The notes: generated from the letters alone by a model not told the origin. DNA of 64,000 nt from Bacteroidia bacterium (GCA_037045145.1 JBAOIA010000011.1:1960119-2024118); one strand, 5' to 3'. Positions 28,053-37,351 are shown, counted from the stretch's first letter. Numbers and translations are program-made.

Positions 28053-28058
28053 TCGCTG

Positions 28059-30491
28059 ATGCCTAAAAAACAAATAACCCCTCTAAACGAGGAATTTGAT
28101 TTTAAGCTTTTTGTAACCATTGCACAACGTAATGTTGAGTGGTTTTTAATGTTCATGACACTTTCCGTAATCATTTGGTATGTCATTGTCCGCTACACAG
28201 CACCTATGTTTGAATCGTCAGCATTGATGAAGTTAAACACTGATAATAACGTAACAAAGGCACTCAATATCACTCGTGATATCTATCAGGAACAGAATAA
28301 TGAAGTAGCAGGCAATCTTGAACTAATTCGATCAAGTATAATCGTCAGTAAAGCAATAGCCACTTTACCTGTGAGAGTTACCTACATCTCTAAAGGCACA
28401 TTGCTTGAGAATGAAATGTATAAATCGAGCCCGTTTGAAGTCGAATTTTTAGTAAAAGATTCGCTTTGGATGGACCGACCTTTTTACGTACAATTTAACA
28501 ATGAGAAATCGTTGGTATTATCTTATGTCCCCGTTGGTGAAAAAGATCAGATTGATGAGGAATATCAAAACGGAAAATGGATTCATTTAAAAGGGATATC
28601 AATAAAGATAAATATAATTAACTATCAGAGTATCTTAAGGCATCAGTCACAACTTAAAAAGAATACTTTTAAGTTTATCATTAACTCTGAAAAAGCACTC
28701 ATTAAAGATTTTAGCTCGAAGCTTTCAGTCATCCTGGCAAACCCTGATGCTAAAACCATCAATATAAAAGTCAAAGAAAAAAATGCAACTAAAGCAGCTG
28801 ACATATCTAATGCTATCAGTCAGGAATTTTTGAAGTTTGATGTTTTAAGAAGCCGTGAAGCAACCGATCGCATTCTTGATTTTATTGATACTACTCTATA
28901 TAGAGTCAATAACGATTTGTCTGAGTCTGAAATAAACTTGGAGAGATTTAAAAGTCACAATCGTATAATCACTCCTGAGTTGCTTGCAACTGATTTAAGT
29001 AGTAAGATGAGTCAGATAGAACTCAGATTAACAGACTATTCTTTGAATCTTCTGGCTATTACAGAGCTTAAGAAAACAATAGAGAGTGAGAAAAAAGTTG
29101 ATGAAAAAATGCTCAGCTTAACGGGAATTTACAAAACAGATGAGATTAAAGAAGTATTAAACAACCTGAATGTATTGCTTGATAAGAGAGAAGAAGCGTT
29201 AATACAGGTTACTGATAAAGCAGAGTATGTTAAGATGCTTAATGGGCGAATACAACGTCTGAAAGATTATTTTTTACAATCAATAACATATGAGGAGTCA
29301 GGAATTAAACAGAAAAAAGCCGAACTCGAATCGCAATATAAGAAACTGAACAGTAACTATCTTGGTATTCCGGAACAGCAAACAGAATTTGAGCGTTTGC
29401 AACGTATATTTAATGTCAATGAAAAGTTTTATTCATTATTGCTTGAAAAGAGAGCAGAGTTTTCAATAACACGTGCCGGCTTTGTTTCAAAGAATATTAT
29501 ACTTGAGGCCGCACGTCCAGCACCTGCACCATATTATCCAAACAAAAGCCTTATTCTTAGTTCATGTATTATGATTGGGTTTGTTGCCAGTTTTTTATTG
29601 ATATTTATCAAATATCTGTTTTATAATCAAATTGGGTCACTAGAAGAAATTGCACAATATACAGATGCGCCATTATTGGGAATTGTGCCACGTTACAAAA
29701 GAGAAATTCCAATCTCACAATTGTTGGTTGATAAGAGTCCAAAATCAGTAATTGCTGAAGCATTTCGTTCTATTCGAACAAATCTTCAATTTATCAATAA
29801 CGATGAAAAGCCACAACTGATGGCATTAACCTCAACTATTTCCGGAGAAGGAAAAACATTTAATGCAATCAATCTGGCAGGTGTTATTTCATTTTCAGGA
29901 AAGAGAGTTATTATTCTCGATTTAGATATGCGTAAACCTAAAATCCACCTTGGGTTTAATGTCGAGAACAACAGAGGAATGAGCACCATACTTATTGGAA
30001 AGGACACCATAGAAAACTGTATTAACCACAGTGCGCTTGACAATCTTGATTTTATCACAGCTGGCCCCATACCACCTAATCCTTCGGAGTTGATTATTAG
30101 CCCTAAAATGGATGAGTTGCTTGAGTATTTGAAAGTGCGTTACGATGTGATTATTGCAGATACACCTCCTGTTGGTGTGGTTAGCGATGGAATTCCTATG
30201 ATTCAGAAAGCAGATTTCCCTATTTACATTCTTCGTGCTAATTACAGCCGTAAAATGTTTATTCATAACATCAATAAAATTATCTCCGAGAATAAAGTGC
30301 CTCGACTTTCAGTTGTTTTAAATAGTGTTGATCAAACCAAATTAAAGTATGGTTATGGTTATGGTTATGGGTATGGGTACGGATATGGCTACGGATACAG
30401 TTATGGCTATGGCTATGGCTATTATTCCGAAGATGATAAAAAACCAACCGGCTTTTGGAGCAGAATTATTAGTTTTTTTATAAGGAAATAA
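28059..30491 (+). CDS. Polysaccharide co-polymerase with tyrosine autokinase domain, Wzc-like
   Basis: This 810 aa inner-membrane protein has a first membrane helix (FLMFMTLSVIIWYVIV), a large periplasmic coiled-coil domain and a second helix (SLILSSCIMIGFVASFLLIF, about 480-505). A cytoplasmic BY-kinase follows with Walker A SGEGKT near 595, Walker A' ILDLDMRKPK near 620 and Walker B VIIADTPPVG near 698. The tail is a run of alternating Tyr and Gly, presumably the autophosphorylation cluster, unusually regular here. It controls polymer length and export together with the Wza-like lipoprotein. No separate Wzb phosphatase is nearby. Confidence 0.92.
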   Translation: MPKKQITPLNEEFDFKLFVTIAQRNVEWFLMFMTLSVIIWYVIVRYTAPMFESSALMKLNTDNNVTKALNITRDIYQEQNNEVAGNLELIRSSIIVSKAIATLPVRVTYISKGTLLENEMYKSSPFEVEFLVKDSLWMDRPFYVQFNNEKSLVLSYVPVGEKDQIDEEYQNGKWIHLKGISIKINIINYQSILRHQSQLKKNTFKFIINSEKALIKDFSSKLSVILANPDAKTINIKVKEKNATKAADISNAISQEFLKFDVLRSREATDRILDFIDTTLYRVNNDLSESEINLERFKSHNRIITPELLATDLSSKMSQIELRLTDYSLNLLAITELKKTIESEKKVDEKMLSLTGIYKTDEIKEVLNNLNVLLDKREEALIQVTDKAEYVKMLNGRIQRLKDYFLQSITYEESGIKQKKAELESQYKKLNSNYLGIPEQQTEFERLQRIFNVNEKFYSLLLEKRAEFSITRAGFVSKNIILEAARPAPAPYYPNKSLILSSCIMIGFVASFLLIFIKYLFYNQIGSLEEIAQYTDAPLLGIVPRYKREIPISQLLVDKSPKSVIAEAFRSIRTNLQFINNDEKPQLMALTSTISGEGKTFNAINLAGVISFSGKRVIILDLDMRKPKIHLGFNVENNRGMSTILIGKDTIENCINHSALDNLDFITAGPIPPNPSELIISPKMDELLEYLKVRYDVIIADTPPVGVVSDGIPMIQKADFPIYILRANYSRKMFIHNINKIISENKVPRLSVVLNSVDQTKLKYGYGYGYGYGYGYGYGYSYGYGYGYYSEDDKKPTGFWSRIISFFIRK
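30348..30423 (+). repeat. Hexanucleotide tandem repeat encoding a Tyr-Gly tail
   Basis: About twelve imperfect copies of a TATGGN-type hexamer lie inside the 3' end of the Wzc-like gene and encode alternating Tyr-Gly with one Ser. Codons vary (TAT/TAC, GGT/GGG/GGC/GGA), so the repeat has drifted and is not freshly expanded. Confidence 0.9.
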
Positions 30492-30497
30492 GCTTAA

Positions 30498-31040
30498 ATG
30501 AAAATTATTAAAACTGCCTTAAACGGCATTTGTATTATCAAGGCTGATGTATTTTCAGATGAACGGGGATATTTTTTAGAATCCTATCATAAAGAGAAAT
30601 TAAAGAACCTTGGCATTGAAGCCGAATTTTATCAGGACAATTTTTCATTGTCTGCAAAGAATGTACTTCGTGGATTGCATTTTCAAAATCCACCATTTGA
30701 ACAGGGTAAACTGATAAAGGTAATTTCCGGAGTAGTTTTAGATGTTGTAGTTGACATTCGAAAATCGTCTGCTACATACGGAAAGAATTTTACCATTGAA
30801 CTGAATGCAGAAGATCATCTGATGATGTGGATTCCACCGGGTTTTGCTCATGGATTTGTTTCATTAGTAGAAAACACACTATTTTATTATAAATGCTCTA
30901 AACCATATAATAAAGACTCAGAAGCCGGAATAATCTATAATGACCCCACTTTGAATATTAATTGGAGTGTAAATCAGCCGGTTTTATCGGAAAAAGATAG
31001 AATTTTACCAAATTTTAGTAATGCAACTATTTTGTTTTAA
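30498..31040 (+). CDS. rfbC: dTDP-4-dehydrorhamnose 3,5-epimerase
   Basis: This 180 aa cupin epimerase (RmlC) works in dTDP-L-rhamnose synthesis. Seen are FSDERGYFLESYH, DNFSLSAKNVLRGLHFQ with the catalytic His, the second catalytic-site stretch VVDIRKSSATYGK, and IPPGFAHGFVSL. Length is normal. It follows the Wzc-like gene by 6 bp. The other rml genes are not in the window. The product may feed rhamnose or a related 6-deoxysugar into this polymer. Confidence 0.92.
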   Translation: MKIIKTALNGICIIKADVFSDERGYFLESYHKEKLKNLGIEAEFYQDNFSLSAKNVLRGLHFQNPPFEQGKLIKVISGVVLDVVVDIRKSSATYGKNFTIELNAEDHLMMWIPPGFAHGFVSLVENTLFYYKCSKPYNKDSEAGIIYNDPTLNINWSVNQPVLSEKDRILPNFSNATILF

Positions 31041-31052
31041 ATTTCAATATTA

Positions 31053-31060
31053 TATTTTTG
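31053..31060 (+). promoter_or_regulatory. Putative promoter before the WecA/MraY-like gene
   Basis: TATTTTTG (-7) at 31053-31060 is preceded by TTTG at 31031-31034, 18 bp upstream, close to the Bacteroidota -33/-7 spacing. It lies at the end of rfbC and would give a leader of roughly 70 nt before ATG 31140. Confidence 0.5.
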
Positions 31061-31139
31061 CTCTAATTAAGTACAACAATAACCCCACCAACTCATCTCA
31101 TGCAGGCGTAGCTCGAAGCGTTGGTTTAATACAAACAAA

Positions 31140-32276
31140 ATGAAAGACATTGTAAACCACAACTATCATTTATTTATTTATGCCGTTTTATTTTTAGGAT
31201 CACTGGCATTTTCATTTTTGATTAACTCATTATTCTTGCGTTTCTTTTTTACTTTAGGAATGCGTAATACTAATGACGGAACAGTAATTCGATGGGGCTC
31301 TATGTCCAAACCTGCCGTAGGCGGGTTGTCGTTCTACATTGTGTTTTTGCTATCATTGGCAACATACTCGGTTTTTTTTAATAATAATGATGCATTATAC
31401 AACTCTCAATTTATGGGTTTTATCATGGCAATGGCAATAGGTTTTTTGATTGGACTTGCTGATGATGCGTATAATACTAAACCTGTACTGAAATTTCTTG
31501 CACAGGTATCATGTGCTTTTAGTTTTATTTTTACCGGTACCTATATTGATCTTTTCGATAACATGATTCTTAATTATCTTTTAACAATTTTTTGGGTTGT
31601 TGGAATCATGAACTCTATTAACATGCTCGATAATATGGATGGTATTACATCAACTGTTAGTTTGGGAGTAATAATTTCTGCAGTTGTAGTCATTACAATG
31701 AGTAACGATATCAATAACCTTTATCTGGCTTCAATAATCGGGCTTTCAGCAGGGCTGTTAGGTTTTTTATATTTTAACTGGCATCCTTCAAAAATGTATA
31801 TGGGCGATACGGGTAGTCAGTTTCTGGGAGTATTTCTTGCTGGCATAGGTGTTATGTTTTTCTGGAACAATCCATATCATATCACAGAGTCACTCTCCAT
31901 TAAAAAAATTCTTACAGTAGCCATCGCATTTTTACTTCCTTTAGTTGATACCACAGTAGTAGTTGTAAACAGAATAAGTAAAGGTAAAAGTCCATTTATA
32001 GGTGGTAAAGACCATACAACTCATAGTTTAGCCTATTTGGGATTGAAAGATAATCAGGTTACCTGGGTGTATGCTGTAATATCATTGATTTCTATCATTC
32101 TAGTTTATGTACTAAACTTTCTGATAACCACTTGGGATATTTTATATACAGTCATATTTGCCGGATATTTTCTTATCGTATTGGCTGTATTTTTTTATAC
32201 AACATCACGCATCAGAGTTACATCAAAGAAACCTGTGGAGGCAACACCTGCATACTCAACCACACACTATAATTAA
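31140..32276 (+). CDS. MraY/WecA-family undecaprenyl-phosphate sugar-1-phosphate transferase
   Basis: This 378 aa membrane protein has about ten helices. Family motifs are visible: DDAYNTKP (Mg-binding Asp pair), NSINMLDNMDGIT, YMGDTGSQFLG and a cytoplasmic loop with a KDHTTHSL His motif. These are typical of WecA/TagO/WbcO enzymes that load the first sugar-phosphate onto undecaprenyl phosphate. It probably initiates synthesis of the polymer handled by the preceding genes. The true peptidoglycan MraY would normally sit in the dcw cluster. Confidence 0.88.
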   Translation: MKDIVNHNYHLFIYAVLFLGSLAFSFLINSLFLRFFFTLGMRNTNDGTVIRWGSMSKPAVGGLSFYIVFLLSLATYSVFFNNNDALYNSQFMGFIMAMAIGFLIGLADDAYNTKPVLKFLAQVSCAFSFIFTGTYIDLFDNMILNYLLTIFWVVGIMNSINMLDNMDGITSTVSLGVIISAVVVITMSNDINNLYLASIIGLSAGLLGFLYFNWHPSKMYMGDTGSQFLGVFLAGIGVMFFWNNPYHITESLSIKKILTVAIAFLLPLVDTTVVVVNRISKGKSPFIGGKDHTTHSLAYLGLKDNQVTWVYAVISLISIILVYVLNFLITTWDILYTVIFAGYFLIVLAVFFYTTSRIRVTSKKPVEATPAYSTTHYN

Positions 32277-32343
32277 TTTAGTACTTTTTTTATCTAATAG
32301 AAGGAATTGTTATATTCTGTAATTTTATGGCGTTACAGATTTC

Positions 32344-32952
32344 ATGACAATTTACATCATCATTGCCAACGTTTTATTGAGTTTGGTTTGTTTTAGAAAC
32401 AATGAATTGTTGTCTAAAATGATATTTAATCCATTTATGGTATCACAACATAAACAATGGTATCGTTTTATTACTTCAGGATTTGTCCATGCAGATTTTT
32501 TGCATCTCTTTCTGAACATGTTTGTGTTATATAGTTTTGGCCCCATTGTTGAAAATCATTTTACACTCATTAATGGTGAAAGCGGTTCAATATTGTTCCT
32601 GATTTATTATTTAATAGGATTGGTAGTTTCAATATTACCAACATATTTTCGTAACAAAGACAATCAATTTTACAACAGCCTAGGTGCATCCGGGAGTGTA
32701 TCTGCTGTCCTTTTTAGTTTTATTTTGTTTTTCCCTCTACAGAAAATTTATCTCTATGGTTTGTTAGGTATTCCTGGAATTCTTGCCGGTGTAGGTTATT
32801 TATGGTTGTCAAGTTATATGGATAAAAAAGGTGGTGATAATATCAATCACAATGCGCATTTCTGGGGTGCTGTATATGGATTTGTCTTTCCAATAACATT
32901 TGCACCGGGATTAATACTCTCTTTCTTTGATCAGCTAACAGGTATGTTCTGA
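32344..32952 (+). CDS. Rhomboid family intramembrane serine protease
   Basis: This 202 aa protein has six hydrophobic helices. The catalytic Ser lies in GASGSVSAVL (GxSG) and the His in NAHFWGAVYGF, where the last-helix motif is AHxxGxxxG. The HxxxN element is in FLHLFLNMF. It cleaves membrane-embedded substrates; none can be named here. Its stop overlaps the start of the next gene by 1 bp, so the two are translated together. Confidence 0.92.
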   Translation: MTIYIIIANVLLSLVCFRNNELLSKMIFNPFMVSQHKQWYRFITSGFVHADFLHLFLNMFVLYSFGPIVENHFTLINGESGSILFLIYYLIGLVVSILPTYFRNKDNQFYNSLGASGSVSAVLFSFILFFPLQKIYLYGLLGIPGILAGVGYLWLSSYMDKKGGDNINHNAHFWGAVYGFVFPITFAPGLILSFFDQLTGMF

Positions 32953-33464
32953 TGATTCGTTTAAACAAAGCAATCTTCTTTGACCGTGATGGAGTAATCA
33001 ATGACAATTCACTTTATTATACGTATAAAACGGCAGATGTAGTTTTTAATGATGGCATCTTTGAAGCTATGAAATTATTTCAGGATAATGATTATTTGAT
33101 TTTTATAGTCACAAATCAAAGCGGTATAGCAAAGTGTGTTTATACTCATAATGATGTACTTGAGGTACATCAATTCATGTCAGATGAATTTAAAAAAAGA
33201 AACATAGCCATAACTAATTTTTACTACTGCCCGCACTTTCCTGAACAGAGTAAATGTATCTGTCGTAAGCCCGATAGCTTGTTATTGGAAAAAGCTATTG
33301 CGAGGTACAAGATTGATAAGAATTGTGCTCATTTTATTGGTGATATGGAAACAGACATGATGGCTGCAAATAAAGCAGGTGTAAAAGGTCATCTTATTGA
33401 ATCAAATAGTAATATTGTTGAATTAGCAAGAAAAATTTGTCAATATGAAGTGGGCATATTATAA
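32952..33464 (+). CDS. gmhB: HAD-IIIA phosphatase, GmhB-like
   Basis: This 170 aa HAD hydrolase resembles D-glycero-D-manno-heptose-1,7-bisphosphate 7-phosphatase. HAD motif I is FFDRDGVIND, motif II VTNQSGIAK, and the late motif GDMETDMMAANKAG. A Cys/His zinc loop lies between (CPHFPEQSKCICRKP), the hallmark of GmhB-type HAD proteins. It may serve LPS heptose synthesis or a related histidinol-phosphate phosphatase role. It overlaps the following gene by 20 bp. Confidence 0.82.
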   Translation: MIRLNKAIFFDRDGVINDNSLYYTYKTADVVFNDGIFEAMKLFQDNDYLIFIVTNQSGIAKCVYTHNDVLEVHQFMSDEFKKRNIAITNFYYCPHFPEQSKCICRKPDSLLLEKAIARYKIDKNCAHFIGDMETDMMAANKAGVKGHLIESNSNIVELARKICQYEVGIL

Positions 33465-34275
33465 TGGGCAATGGGTTGATGTATCAATGCCCGTACTACA
33501 CTTAAATAACAGAGGATTTATTTATGGAGATGGCCTTTTTGAATCCATTCGCTGTAGCAGAGGTAAAGCAAATTTTTTATCACTACATGTTGAACGCTTA
33601 CTTGCGGGGATAGCCGTGTTGAATCTTAAATGTGATTTTATAACGGAAGACTTTTTACATGAGATTATTTTAGAATGTAATCAAAAAAATAATTTTAGAA
33701 CTGGCAGTAAACTACGTTTGGTGATTACACGAAATTCAGGTGGAACATACTTGCCTGAACAGAACAATGCTTCCCTATGTTTACTCCCGTCTGCTGAAGT
33801 AGAATCTGAATATATTGCTACTGAGAATTTTGTTGAAATAGGAGTTTACAGAGAACAGCAAAAGCCAATTAACAAACTTTCAGGATTCAAAAACTGTAAT
33901 AGCCTTCTTTATGTTTTAGCATCAATATACACGCAAGAAATGCGACTTGATGACAGCTTGATTTTAAATAGTAAAAACAAGCTTTGTGAAGCAACATCAT
34001 CTAATGTGTTTTGGCTGAAAGATAATCGGGTTTATACAACATCATTATCTTCTGGCTGTGTGAATGGTGTAATGCGAAGAGTAATAATTCAAATTACCAA
34101 TGCAACTGAACAGGAAATTTCAATTGAACAATTGGTTGATGTTGATGAAATATTTCTTACCAATACAGGTTCAGGTATCAGATCGGTTAATAAAATGTCA
34201 GGTAAAGTATTTAGAACTGATTATGGACTGGAACTTACCGATAAACTTAACAAGTTTATTAAAGAACAAATATGA
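33445..34275 (+). CDS. Class IV aminotransferase
   Basis: This 276 aa PLP fold-type IV enzyme belongs to the IlvE/PabC/D-amino-acid transaminase family. It starts WAYYNGQWVD, has NNRGFIYGDGLFESIRC, the Schiff-base Lys in LSGFKNCNSLLYVLA and the phosphate-binding ending LTNTGSGIRSV. It may be a 4-amino-4-deoxychorismate lyase or a branched-chain aminotransferase. The short length and divergent active-site loop favour a PabC-like or unknown specificity. It overlaps gmhB (20 bp) and mnmE (ATGA, 4 bp). Confidence 0.85.
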   Translation: MKWAYYNGQWVDVSMPVLHLNNRGFIYGDGLFESIRCSRGKANFLSLHVERLLAGIAVLNLKCDFITEDFLHEIILECNQKNNFRTGSKLRLVITRNSGGTYLPEQNNASLCLLPSAEVESEYIATENFVEIGVYREQQKPINKLSGFKNCNSLLYVLASIYTQEMRLDDSLILNSKNKLCEATSSNVFWLKDNRVYTTSLSSGCVNGVMRRVIIQITNATEQEISIEQLVDVDEIFLTNTGSGIRSVNKMSGKVFRTDYGLELTDKLNKFIKEQI

Positions 34276-35678
34276 TTTTACAAACTGACACAATTTGTGC
34301 TTTAATTACACCACCCGGTCGGGGTGCTATTGGTGTTATCCGAATTTCAGGAACAAAAACTTTTGAAATTATTTCCAAAATTTTTATGCCTGCAAGAAAA
34401 AATATTTCAACCTCCGAATTCGAGCATCAACATATTTATTTTGGAAAAATAGTTGACCAAAAAGACATAATAGATGAAGTCCTTGTTTCCATATTTAAAG
34501 CTCCGGCAACATACACCGGAGAAGATGTTGCAGAATTAAGTTGCCATGGGTCAGGTTACATCAGACAAAGAATTTTGCAGCTGATAATGCAGTCAGGTGC
34601 AGTAATGGCAAAGCCAGGTGAATTTACCATGCGTGCATACCTGAATGGGAAAATGGATCTTGCACAAGCAGAGGCCGTAGCCGATATTATTGCTGCCGAG
34701 AATAGCATTTCTCATCATGCAGCCATGCAACAAATGCGAGGGGGTTATTCTGATGAAATAAAGTCACTTCGCGATCAATTAGTAAAGTTTGCAGCACTCA
34801 TTGAACTTGAGCTTGATTTCAGCGAGGAAGATGTTGAGTTTGCCAGCCGTGATGAATTAAAGGCGCTTGTTTTAAGTGTAAAGCATAAAATAAAACACCT
34901 GCTAAAAAGCTATGAATTGGGCAATATATTGAAAAATGGTGTGCCTGTTGTGATTGCCGGAAAGCCAAATGTAGGTAAGTCAACTTTATTAAATTCACTA
35001 CTCAATGAGGAGCGTGCAATTGTAAGTGATATTGCCGGTACAACCCGCGACACAATTGAAGAAGAGTTGAATGTTGATGGAATACGTTTTAGATTTATTG
35101 ACACTGCAGGTATTCGTAAAACTGATGATGCAGTAGAAAGCATTGGTGTAAAAAGAACATATGCTAAAGCAAGTGAAGCAAAAATTATTTTATATCTCTT
35201 TGACCCAATGGAGTCATCACCGGCAGATTTGCAAAATGAAATTTCACAATTGCAATTTGAACTTGAACTTTCCGGCAAGGATATGAAGAAAATATTTTTG
35301 CTTATCGCAAATAAGTCAGATACATTAAACTCAAACTTTGATTTACACAGTTATGATAAATGTGGGGAAGTAATTTTAATTTCAGCAAAGCATAAATCAA
35401 ACCTCAATTTATTGAAAGAGACATTAATTGCGCTTTCAGGAATTGATGGTGTTGCATTGAACGAGTCAGTTGTTACCAATGCAAGGCATGCAGTTTCATT
35501 GACGCAGGCAGGATATGCTTTGGATTTATTTCTTAAAGGAGTGGAAGATGGTATTAGTAATGATTTACTTTCGACACATATCAGAGATGCTATTTATGCA
35601 TTAGGTGAGATAACGGGGCAAGTGTCAACAGAAGACTTGTTGGATTACATCTTTAGTCAATTTTGTATCGGAAAGTAA
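34272..35678 (+). CDS. mnmE: tRNA modification GTPase MnmE
   Basis: With MnmG this GTPase makes 5-carboxymethylaminomethyl-uridine at the tRNA wobble base. The 468 aa chain has the N-terminal folate-binding domain (TDTICALITPPGRGAIGVIRISG), a helical domain and an inserted G domain: G1 GKPNVGKST, G2 GTTRD, G3 DTAG and G4 NKSD. The chain ends with the catalytic FCIGK. The intact CxGK ending shows that the neighbouring integrated element did not truncate the gene. Its ATG overlaps the stop of the aminotransferase gene. Confidence 0.97.
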   Translation: MILQTDTICALITPPGRGAIGVIRISGTKTFEIISKIFMPARKNISTSEFEHQHIYFGKIVDQKDIIDEVLVSIFKAPATYTGEDVAELSCHGSGYIRQRILQLIMQSGAVMAKPGEFTMRAYLNGKMDLAQAEAVADIIAAENSISHHAAMQQMRGGYSDEIKSLRDQLVKFAALIELELDFSEEDVEFASRDELKALVLSVKHKIKHLLKSYELGNILKNGVPVVIAGKPNVGKSTLLNSLLNEERAIVSDIAGTTRDTIEEELNVDGIRFRFIDTAGIRKTDDAVESIGVKRTYAKASEAKIILYLFDPMESSPADLQNEISQLQFELELSGKDMKKIFLLIANKSDTLNSNFDLHSYDKCGEVILISAKHKSNLNLLKETLIALSGIDGVALNESVVTNARHAVSLTQAGYALDLFLKGVEDGISNDLLSTHIRDAIYALGEITGQVSTEDLLDYIFSQFCIGK

Positions 35679-35688
35679 CTATCTTTCC
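35670..35688 (+). terminator. Hairpin at the mnmE stop codon
   Basis: GGAAAG and CTTTCC form a 6 bp stem around a 7-base loop that contains the TAA stop. TTTGTTTC follows. It may be a weak terminator or part of the element junction. Confidence 0.35.
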
Positions 35689-35744
35689 TTTGTTTCATAA
35701 ATGCTTGTTTTTATTGGGTTTAAGCTGATTTATCTTTCTTTTAT

Positions 35745-35870
35745 TTGTTGCCCAACTCCACTTTTTTACCTATATTTGTTGCCTGATTGTTGCCCAGATT
35801 TGTTGCCCACAAATCAGGCAACACTCGGGAGAGAACATGCTACATACAGCTACAAGCTGCTACATGTAGC
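35745..35870. repeat. TTGTTGCCC direct repeats, inverted repeat and palindrome at the island's left end
   Basis: TTGTTGCC recurs at 35745, 35776, 35787 and 35800 (three continue to CCC). TGTTGCCTGATT (35777-35788) is mirrored by AATCAGGCAACA (35812-35823). A GCTACA motif repeats near 35839, 35849 and in the palindrome GCTACATGTAGC (35859-35870). The cluster is next to the recombinase and ends just before the HTH gene. It fits arm-type recombinase or excisionase binding sites, and possibly the attachment core. The function is inferred. Confidence 0.6.
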
Positions 35871-35886
35871 AACAACAGGCAACAAA

Positions 35887-36246
35887 ATGAGCAGCAACAT
35901 TCGTCTACAAAAAACTTGTCAGCACTGCGGTAACCGGTTTACCGCCAAGACTACTGTTACACAGTTTTGCTCAGATACCTGTGCCAAGAGAGCATACAAA
36001 CAACGGAAGCGGGATGAAAAAATTGAAGTGGCCATCAAGGAAGAAACCGAGAAAGCCATGTACAACCCTGCCATTTCCCAAAAGGAATTTCTAACCGTAG
36101 ATGAAGCCTGCCAGTTAATCAACGCCAGCCGATGGACCATTTACAGGCTCATCGACAAAGGCGAACTAAAAGCAGGAAAGTTGGGCAGAAGTACCCGTAT
36201 CCCCCGAACAGCTATCAACGAACTATTCAAATTAACTGAAGCATGA
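35887..36246 (+). CDS. Zinc-finger/helix-turn-helix excisionase-like protein
   Basis: This 119 aa protein has a treble-clef-like finger (CQHCGNRF and CSDTCAKR, residues about 10-34) and then a MerR-type HTH_17 domain (FLTVDEACQLINASRWTIYRLI) with the wing GKLGRSTRIPRTAI. HTH_17 proteins next to tyrosine recombinases usually act as excisionases or recombination directionality factors. ATG 35887 is preferred because upstream codons run through the repeat cluster. Its stop overlaps the recombinase start by 4 bp, so both are made together. Confidence 0.8.
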   Translation: MSSNIRLQKTCQHCGNRFTAKTTVTQFCSDTCAKRAYKQRKRDEKIEVAIKEETEKAMYNPAISQKEFLTVDEACQLINASRWTIYRLIDKGELKAGKLGRSTRIPRTAINELFKLTEA

Positions 36247-37349
36247 CAGTAACTTTAAGACAACGCAAAAAGGGCGATAAAATCAGCCTGTATCTTGATT
36301 ACTATGGTGATGGTAAAAGAGACTATGAGTATTTGCAATTATACATCATACCCGAGCCGGAGAAAGGCAAGCTCACCAAAGAGCAGAAGGAAGAGAACCG
36401 TAAAACAATGATCCTGGCAGAAGCCATCCGGTCAAAAAGATTGCTCCAGATAAAGAATGAAGAATATGGCTTTCGGGATACCGATAAAGCCAAAGGCAGT
36501 TTCATTGCCTACTTTGAAAGGCTAACCGAGAAAAGAAAAGGCAGCGAGGGTAATTGGGGCAATTGGGATAGTGTGCTGAAACACTTGAAGAAGTTTGCCA
36601 AGAACGGTGCATCATTTAAAGACATTGATAAAAACTGGCTGGAAGATTTTAAAACCTATCTCATATCCGAAGCCAAGAGTAAAACCAATAAACACCTTTC
36701 GCAAAATTCACAGTCCTCCTATTTCAGCAAGGTAACCGCAGCTTTGAAGGAAGCAGTAAAAGAAGGCATCATACAAACCAATCCGGCAAACCAGGTGGAG
36801 GGCATCAGGTCAGATGATCCTGATAGAGAGTTTCTCACTTTGGAAGAATTACAGGCAGCAGCAAAAGTGGAGTGTGAAATGCCGGTGCTCAAAAATGCTT
36901 TCATCTTTTCTGCATTGAGTGGTTTGCGTTGGTCGGATATTGAAAAGTTAGTTTGGTCAGAAGTGCAGCACTCCGAGCAGTCCGGGTATTACATCCGTTT
37001 CAGGCAGAAGAAAACAAAGGGAGCAGAAACATTGCCCATTTCAGAACAAGCCTTTTCGCTATTAGGCGAAAGAAGAAAGCAGGATGATAAAGTATTTGAA
37101 GGATTGTATTACAGTGCCTGGCATAACTTAAAACTCCGTGAATGGGTAATGAAAGCAGGTATCACCAAGCACATCACTTTTCACTGTGCAAGGCACACCT
37201 ACGCCACTTTACAAATTACATTGGGAACAGATATTTACACGGTTTCAAAACTCTTAGGTCACAGGCATTTAAAAACAACCGAAATTTACGCTAAGGTAAT
37301 TGACCATAAAAAACAGGAGGCAGCCAATAAAATTAAATTAGACTTATAG
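36243..37349 (+). CDS. Tyrosine recombinase / site-specific integrase
   Basis: This is a 368 aa phage-type integrase of the Bacteroidota kind. It has an N-terminal arm-binding region (about 1-90), a SAM-like core-binding domain (about 85-180) and a catalytic domain. Catalytic residues are visible: R229 in SGLRWSDI, Lys near 257, H314 and R317 in FHCARHTY, H340 in LLGHRHLKTTEIYAK and the nucleophile Y349. All are present, so it should be active. It lies next to the repeat cluster at the mnmE junction and probably drove integration there. Confidence 0.95.
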   Translation: MTVTLRQRKKGDKISLYLDYYGDGKRDYEYLQLYIIPEPEKGKLTKEQKEENRKTMILAEAIRSKRLLQIKNEEYGFRDTDKAKGSFIAYFERLTEKRKGSEGNWGNWDSVLKHLKKFAKNGASFKDIDKNWLEDFKTYLISEAKSKTNKHLSQNSQSSYFSKVTAALKEAVKEGIIQTNPANQVEGIRSDDPDREFLTLEELQAAAKVECEMPVLKNAFIFSALSGLRWSDIEKLVWSEVQHSEQSGYYIRFRQKKTKGAETLPISEQAFSLLGERRKQDDKVFEGLYYSAWHNLKLREWVMKAGITKHITFHCARHTYATLQITLGTDIYTVSKLLGHRHLKTTEIYAKVIDHKKQEAANKIKLDL

Positions 37350-37351
37350 CG

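Noticed and set aside
35640..35740. tRNA gene as the integration target
   Set aside because: No cloverleaf or T-arm sequence is seen near the mnmE end; the only tRNA-like structure in the window is in tmRNA.
35745..35870. CRISPR array
   Set aside because: The repeats are 8-9 bp, unevenly spaced, and lack unique spacers; no cas gene is in the window.
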